A stretch of 64,000 bases of DNA from Neodontobutis hainanensis. Its lineage: Eukaryota > Chordata > Actinopteri > Gobiiformes > Odontobutidae. This document shows positions 58,365 to 64,000 of this stretch, piece by piece; position 1 is the first letter of the stretch; each line of letters opens with the position of its first letter. Location: contig JALDNG010000850.1 of NCBI GenBank assembly GCA_024349245.1, positions 1 to 64,000 on the forward strand, read 5' to 3'. The position numbers and the translations under genes were made by a program. The notes below the pieces were generated by a model. That model was not told the origin of the DNA, did no database searches, and saw nothing but the letters and a program-made list of their open reading frames with translations.

Positions 58365-59635
58365 CTTGAAGAACTGCCACACATTAAAATGACTGTCTTT
58401 CAGAGTGATTGTATTTTGATCTCTCACTCAACAATGTGTTTTATTTTCCTAAAAATGCCTGAGCAGATGCTAAATGAAAAGTTATACATTTTGAAATTTG
58501 AATTTGTTAGTCTGGACAGTAGCCAGTATAATTTATTATTCCAATGTTTCAATAAACATACACTGCAATGCTGTGGGTAGAGACTTGTCCAAATGATCCT
58601 GCTGCTTTCATTTAAAACACACAGTTAAATTGATTTATGACAAGTAACGTGGTTTTATAGCAGTCGGTCATCTTGGTTGGCATTCTCTTTTGTCACTGCC
58701 ATAGGAAATTATTAAACCCAAAAAATACAGTATAATTGTATGTCTACGAATTCTGCACCGATCTAAGAAACATCTCCTGGATGCACTGGTGCGCATCATC
58801 AGGTGTTTTCGGTTCTCGCAGCATCAGACACCTTCGCCCAGGCGACCCAGCCAGGGGTAATAAGGCCCGATTTGCGCACCAGAAGCTACCCATGGATCAG
58901 ACCTCTTGATTCAAAGCTAATAAATCCAAAGCTTTCTCTGCAGCTTCACTAGATGTCTCTCTTCTTGGCTGCCCCCATAACGCTTGGGGGCACGAAAGGG
59001 ATGGTATTTCCTAAATGTAGCTTAGCTTCTGATGTGCGTTTCTAAATCACTTCAGTATTTCCTCAATACTATATTTAGATGGATATGAACAGGTTTTAAG
59101 TGGATTTGAACAAGATTTAGTTGGATTTGAACAGGCTTTAGTTGGATTTGAATGGGTTTAAGATGTAGGGCGCGGGCATGAACTGGTACCAGTTCATTAG
59201 CCCCATAAGATAAACCTGTTCAAATCCATCTAAAACGACTGAAACAAATGAATAAAAATGAATGGTTTTAGATGGATTTGAACAGGTTTAAATGGGTTTG
59301 AACAGGTTTCTAATGAAGCAATGAAGCTTTCAAAACTGCTTCGCCACTTGGAGACCAAGCCCCTACATTAAAAGACACGTTTGTGTCTGACGCCTGTGCT
59401 TGGAGGCTTGCAATATTCATGTTAACAGACTAGCTAGAAATATAACATCAAAATGGGGTTTAAATTAAGGCTTAATATGATGAATATGATGAATATGATT
59501 AATATGATTAATATGATTAATCTTAATATGCAAAACTGAGGTTACTGAGCTGAAAACTGGAAAATATAAGGCGGCATGCCATCTACAATAAATTACAATA
59601 ATTTGGAAAACAACTAATGCAATATAGTAAATGGC
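58365..59635. other. 5' side of the channel gene, no S1 exon recognised
   Basis: This is where the domain I S1 and N-terminal exons should be, but no matching sequence is recognised. A block at 58,750-59,000 looks like dispersed repeat DNA (unclassified). 59,090-59,310 has an imperfect array of about 20 bp units (ggatttgaacaggttttag). Confidence 0.4.
59080..59310. repeat. Imperfect ~20-bp tandem repeat
   Basis: Four adjacent copies of ggatttgaacagg(t)ttta(g/a) at 59,080-59,165 and two more at 59,270-59,310, separated by unrelated sequence that includes the inverted version ctgttcaaatccatc. Confidence 0.6.
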
Positions 59636-59639
59636 ATGC

Positions 59640-59858
59640 ATTTATATAGCACCCTTCTCGGGCACCCAAATCGCTTTACATCTTGTTTCCACTCTCCCCA
59701 TTCACTCCTGGGGCAGACAGAGAGGGGCTGCCATTCACTGCAGGTAAGGTGGGTTAACTGTCCTGCCCAAGAACACAATAACAGCATGAACAGGGCAGAG
59801 CGGGATTTGAACCGCCAACCTTCTGGTTATAGGACAACTGCATTGAGCCACTGCGGTG
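59640..59858 (-). mobile_element. tRNA-derived SINE, diverged
   Basis: The minus strand has an A-box-like CAGTGGCTCAATG and a B-box-like GGTTCAAATCC, with the shared interior ctgcccaagaacaca. More diverged than the other two copies in the window. Confidence 0.6.
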
Positions 59859-60047
59859 GCTCAATAGTTATTAAACATGGATCAATACAAGAAAGAAGAC
59901 GTGATGTATAATTATAATGTTACAAACGGGACTGAACCAACCTGATGGAGCATGACTCCGAGAAGAAGAAAGAAAATAAAAGCTCACAAATATATTACAG
60001 ACTGAACAAAAATAAAGTAGTGAAAAATTGGTTTTATTTAGTCTCAC

Positions 60048-60140
60048 CTTTTGCAAAGTGAAGCAGAATCATCAGCAGCACAATTATTACCACTGTTCCA
60101 CAAACGCGTCGCTCAATAAAACTGTTTTCATTGGACACAG
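60048..60140 (-). CDS. Transmembrane exon of the second Ig gene
   Basis: 93 nt between TTACAG and GTGAGA. It encodes a short stalk (VSNENSFIERR) and a hydrophobic span (VCGTVVIIVLLMILLHFA) followed by lysine, a single-pass type I membrane anchor. No ITAM or ITIM exon was recognised downstream; an open frame continues at 59,871-59,995 without clear identity. Confidence 0.6.
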
Positions 60141-60344
60141 CTGTAATAAATGTAAGTCTGTTAGCATCAGGCTCATCAAAAACATCAGAGTTTGTGTTTT
60201 TGACCAGTTACCATCCATAGCACTGGATCATTCCTGGACAATTAAAACCACCAAAACAAATAAAAGTCTGAGGTGTTGTATCTTCATAAAGCAGTGTCTC
60301 ATCCAGTGTTTTACCATTAGACTGTAAATATTAATATTACTCAC

Positions 60345-60608
60345 ATTTGACTGAGATCCAACTCTCTGGAGAAGTCCAGATCCGTGGAGATCTTTGGCCT
60401 TGTTCTTGTGCCTCACATTTATAAAAACCCTGGTCAGACTTGGACACTGCAGAGATGTTGAACTCAGTTTAGGGTCCATTTTGGATTAGTTTTCCATTTT
60501 TATAGAAAAGGACAGAAGAAAGAGCAGTAGATGTTTTCAGTTTACAGCCGAGAGAAACAGGTCGTCCCTCAGTCACAGGATGAACAGGACTCACAAGGAC
60601 AACATCAC
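60345..60608 (-). pseudogene. Ig exon with in-frame TAA
   Basis: Reads GDVVLVSPVHPVTEGRPVSL, LFYKNGKLIQNGP, then TAA at 60,469-60,471, then TEFNISAVSKSDQGFYKCEA. Splice borders are intact (CACAG / GTGAGT). Apart from the TAA the domain is complete. Confidence 0.7.
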
Positions 60609-60708
60609 CTGTGAAAAGTCAGACTTGTACTATTACATTATCACAGCAATAAAAATAATATGATGGTGTAGTAATCTATTATATGAAAAATGAAATGAAA
60701 AAACCTAC

Positions 60709-60817
60709 TGTGAAAAGTGATGTTGAGGGCATTGCTCAGTTCTCCTGATCCAGACTCAAACCAAAAAGTGCTGTGATCTGTCAGGACTCACTGTGAGAGA
60801 CACTGGGGACTCAACAT
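60709..60817 (-). pseudogene. Ig exon with internal deletion
   Basis: 109 nt instead of about 270. It starts DVESPVSLTVSPDRSQH like 21,159 and jumps directly to FWFESGSGELSNALNITF, the end of such a domain. The central core with the first cysteine is gone, and the second cysteine (expected YWC) reads F. Confidence 0.65.
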
Positions 60818-60918
60818 CTGCAAAACAACAAGTGCATAAATAATGAAGAATGAAAATAACATAAACACTTACAGTTTCTAAATATCTCTGAATGATTAGC
60901 AATAAATAAACATCCTAC

Positions 60919-61218
60919 CTTTAGTCCAGACAAACTTGGGCTGACTGTATTCAGAGTAAAACAGTGGACGTCCTCGTCCTGCTCTACACACAAACCCTGC
61001 TGTGTTGGTCTGGTGCTGAACGCTGAAGGAGTCCTGTTCAGTCCCATTACTGTGACCTGGGAGCAGCTCATATCTGTAAGAGTCTGATGAATGAGGAACA
61101 GCCTTGTACCAGTAAAAGGTCCATCCTGCAGGCGGCTGTTTAACACCACAGCTCAGAGAGACAGAGACTCCAGGAGTCAGCCATGACGAAGACACAGACA
61201 GGACAGGCTGGAGTTTAC
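60919..61218 (-). CDS. Intact Ig exon, near-identical to 21,261-21,560
   Basis: Open, with good splice sites. Differs from the other copy at only a few positions (for example SSSW for SPSW and PPAGW for TSAGW). The identity extends into both introns. Confidence 0.72.
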
Positions 61219-61305
61219 CTGTTTGAACACTCATTAGATTTCATTTGTTAAATTACATAAAGGATTTTACAATTTATTTTGAACAAAAACGTTGTCCATA
61301 CTCAC

Positions 61306-61557
61306 TCAGTACGTCCAGTCTGGTCTCTCTGCTCCACAGTGTTGTGAGATCTGGAGCTCTTTCTCCTCTACATCTGTAGTGTCCACTGTCAGACTCAGTA
61401 ACTCTGGAGATTGTATATTCTCTTGTTGTTTGATGTAGGACTGAACCGATCCTGCTCCACTGATACGTCCACTCAGTGTTTCCTCTGTCCTCAATCTCAC
61501 CTGAGAGTGAGCCTCTCTCAGAGAAGATCTCAGACCAGTTGGGAGACACTGTGGGTA
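61306..61557 (-). pseudogene. Ig exon missing its first cysteine
   Basis: Homologue of 22,389-22,649. Where that exon reads SLTLRCEIEDRG this one reads GSLSGEIEDRG: bases covering the cysteine are deleted, so the Ig disulfide cannot form. The AGA that is TGA in the other copy is intact here. Confidence 0.65.
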
Positions 61558-61716
61558 CTTTTAAAAATAACAAATATATCATCCTAACATAATATGAGAT
61601 AATACCGTATATCTTTATACCTTTTTTAAAAATCCAACTTTAATAAATTATTTTTAATTTAATTCAACACAAACACTTTTATTTAGATCTACATATAAAA
61701 ACATAACTATATTCAC

Positions 61717-61885
61717 CAGTTTCTAAAACAGTGACAATGTTACTTTCAGATGTGAGGATATATCCCATCCTCTGCAGGAGTACACACCTCCATCTGAGAC
61801 TGACACCAGCTGAGTTTTCTTTAACTGTTCCCCTCTGAGAGTCAGAGTCTCACTTTTGTATAAATAAGTTATTGTTAATGTCACC
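61717..61885 (-). pseudogene. Partial Ig exon
   Basis: Homologous to the second half of 25,423-25,682, in one frame here (ETLTLRGEQLKKTQLVSVSD). The 5' half with the first cysteine is replaced by unrelated AT-rich sequence. Donor GTGAAT instead of GTGAGT. Confidence 0.6.
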
Positions 61886-62067
61886 TGCATATCTGGTTTG
61901 GATTGATGGCTGCTGGTCTGTGAGCAGAAACAAATAGAACTTCGAGAAAAGTGCAATGGTATGTTTGGTTTTAAGTGTTGAAGTGTAGTATAAGTGTGTT
62001 TTAAATGTGCATTTAGTTATATGTCCAGGTTTCTGGCCAAAAAAAGACCCCCAGAGAAACAAACACA

Positions 62068-63600
62068 CTAAAAAGGTTCCGGGTCAGACCAAGGCAGGGG
62101 AATGTGAGGGAAAACAAAGTGGGTTGTGAATGGTTTAGGGGTTTCAGTGAGTACAAGTCTTTGGTTTTTAGGGTTTGTAAATCGTATTTGTATTTACATA
62201 TGGTCTATGGTTTAGGCTTATGTCAAAGAGAATTCTAACATAGTTATTGTTAATAACTTTTTAAGGGTTTTAATGTTTTTTACCCAGTTATTTGAGCAGA
62301 TGTTATAAACATTTTTTGTTCTGCTGCTGGAGAGGACTGAACTCCACCAGCCTCCATTGCACTTTTTGCACATTGTGCACTTTGATATTTATTAGAAAAA
62401 GAAGCTTCTGTTTTCTGCTCATTATTACTTTTAATTCACAAACGTCCAGCCACTTCCCAGTCAGCCTACATAACAAACCCCTTTAATTCCCCTTTATTTA
62501 ATGGAAATTCAGTTGTTAGGGCTCTTCAAATGAGTTAAGGCAGAATTCTTCATCTTCCACAGACTGACTAATGGTAGAGTCTTATGGCAGTCAGAAAGAA
62601 GGAGTCCTTGTGTTGTTCTGTCCTGCAGCTCACTGATCTCAGTCGTCCACTTGCTGCTCTCTCTTTCCTCAGACTGTGGTCCCTGAACTAAAATGAGTTG
62701 GACATCCCTCCAACTCAGTTACATGAGCCTCGTTTCCACTGGAGCAGTATGGGGCAGGTCGGGTCAAAGGTATCTGACCCACCAGATGCACTTTGTCTTT
62801 AGAAGAGTGGCTAGTTTCCTTGTTTGATGTAAATCATCAAAAAGAATGTAATAAACTGAAAAATTTAAAATTTATGATTTTTAGGCTCTGTAGGTGGTGT
62901 GTGGTTAAAAGTAACACAGTGTTAAAGAAGAAAATTAGAGATCAGAGATTATTATTATAGTAATTATTTAATTATTCATATTTACAAACATAAACATATG
63001 TACAAAATAATTTATAATCAACTTATTAAAATGAATGAATGAATAAATGGATGAATAAACGAATTAATGAATAAATGAATAAATGAATGAATTAATGACA
63101 TTAATAATTGATTCTAGTCATTCTGGTGGCTCCTAGTCAACGTGCTGCCTCTGATACACCTCCTGTTCCAATAAAAGACAGGCTAGTTATGCACGTTATA
63201 ATTGAATTTTCAACAAAACAAGCTGGATCTTTAAAACTCTATCCTCTCTATAATATGACCCTGAAGTACACGTTTGAGACTGACTGAGGACTACACTCAG
63301 AGCTTAAAACAAGTCCCTTGTTATTTTTGTGACCTTTTAAACCACAATACAACATAATAATAATAAAAACATTTGACTTGTAGATGTGATGTGTGCTTTT
63401 GGACTTACATCCCTACTCTCCTCTTGGGCCTGTATAATGGCGGCCACAATAAGGTTCACCAGAACAAACTGGGCTATTATTACTAAAGTAATAATGCACA
63501 GGGGCCAGCCAGGACAAGTAGGTTGCACAGTTTAGGTCACCTGGTCAACACTTCCTCAAAGTATCCTTTAACAAATCAATGAAAAAACTTAGACATCAAA
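62068..63600. repeat. Segmental duplication, copy A
   Basis: Counterpart of 38,889-40,640; the alignment starts at aaacacactaaaaaggttcc and ends about 63,625 in the intron before the final channel exon, where the sequence switches to a domain II intron. Confidence 0.88.
63030..63105. repeat. Short (AATG)n-type tract
   Basis: About 75 bp of atgaatgaataaat units at the position of the 310-bp tract in the other copy. Confidence 0.85.
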
Positions 63601-64000
63601 AATCACGGTAGAATTAAAAATATTGTAGATTAATATATATATATTTAGTAAATATTGGGTTGCAAAGCAGACCAGGCTCACCTGAAACACAGTGAGCATC
63701 GACCACAGGATGGAGTCAAAGTTTATCCGTTTATGCACATCTTCTGTGGCAAAGATGAATTTCGATCCAAAGCAGTGCATCCCCAGTAGACTTGAATAAC
63801 AGAGACATAGTCAGTAAACCTGCACTCAGAACCTCTATCTCTCTATTCTGAGAAGTACTTGCCTGAAAACAAAAATGAAAAGCAGCAACAGGGACCAGAG
63901 TGGAATGGCATCTTTCATGGACTTTATTAGAACTAGAATTAGTTTCCTCAGGTTAGGATGGGACTTAATGAGGCGCACTAGGCGCAGCAAACGAAAGACA
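63409..64000 (-). pseudogene. Second channel copy: domain II exons joined to the last domain IV exon
   Basis: The minus strand enters the window in the domain II S4-S5 exon (63,863 to beyond 64,000, LVRLIKSHPNL, intact, GC donor CAG|GCAAGT), then exon 63,682-63,790 (LLGMHCFGSKF, intact), and then directly the domain IV S6 exon 63,409-63,565. That exon carries a TGA at 63,545-63,547 (CGA in copy B) and a 2-nt deletion near 63,501. The pore of II, all of III and most of IV are missing, so it cannot make a channel. It continues past the window edge. Confidence 0.78.

Larger units (their letters stand above)
60048..61885 (-). pseudogene. Second Fc-receptor-like Ig gene, decayed
   Basis: Minus-strand exons: 61,717-61,885 (partial Ig, KKTQLVSVSDGGVYSCRG), 61,306-61,557 (Ig lacking the first cysteine region), 60,919-61,218 (intact Ig), 60,709-60,817 (Ig with its middle deleted), 60,345-60,608 (Ig with an in-frame TAA) and 60,048-60,140 (transmembrane). 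The order matches a fish Fc-receptor-like receptor, and the presence of the transmembrane exon shows what the first gene has lost to the satellite. A leader exon was not found upstream. Confidence 0.65.

Overview
The window looks like teleost fish genomic DNA. The evidence is intron-rich vertebrate-type genes with GT-AG splicing, multi-Ig receptor exons of the fish Fc-receptor-like kind, a four-domain T-type (Cav3-like) calcium channel, tRNA-derived SINEs, hAT and Tc1/mariner DNA transposons, an L2-like LINE and a chromodomain Ty3/gypsy retrotransposon. No bacterial operons, CRISPR arrays or stand-alone RNA genes were seen.

Layout. 1-20,971 is satellite DNA: a 23-bp minisatellite (1-2,586), a pyrimidine-rich 27-bp minisatellite (2,587-6,286), a composite higher-order array built from 632-bp units and islands of the 23-bp repeat (6,287-12,030), then 9 kb more of the 27-bp repeat. 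The satellite ends inside an Ig-domain exon. 20,972-28,148 (minus strand) is a multi-Ig Fc-receptor-like gene: signal-peptide exon, mini-exon, then at least seven Ig exons. The last exon is cut by the satellite. Its introns hold L2-like LINE pieces, a SINE, a 58-bp-arm hairpin and a hAT end. 28,753-33,925 is a nearly complete Ty3/gypsy chromovirus on the minus strand with 481-bp LTRs and a 5-bp target duplication. 33.9-38.9 kb is gene-poor, with a second leader mini-exon and a decayed inverted Ig exon.

40,459-58,364 (minus strand) holds 28 recognisable exons of a four-domain calcium channel whose four pore motifs read E, E, D, D, the T-type signature. Linkers are very short and the S1 exon of domain I is not visible. 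Almost all splice sites are intact, but the sequence carries one in-frame TAG and several 1-2 nt frame breaks. One of its introns contains two nested hAT elements, each with a perfect 8-bp target duplication. 60,048-61,885 is a second, decayed Fc-receptor-like gene with a transmembrane exon. 62,068-64,000 is a second channel copy in which domain II exons are fused to the final domain IV exon by a large internal deletion.

The region therefore alternates channel and Ig-receptor copies on one strand (channel A, Ig 2, channel B, Ig 1), which suggests tandem duplication followed by decay and repeat invasion. Caution: the two LTRs of the gypsy element differ almost only by small indels, so some frameshifts in genes here may be assembly errors rather than true mutations.
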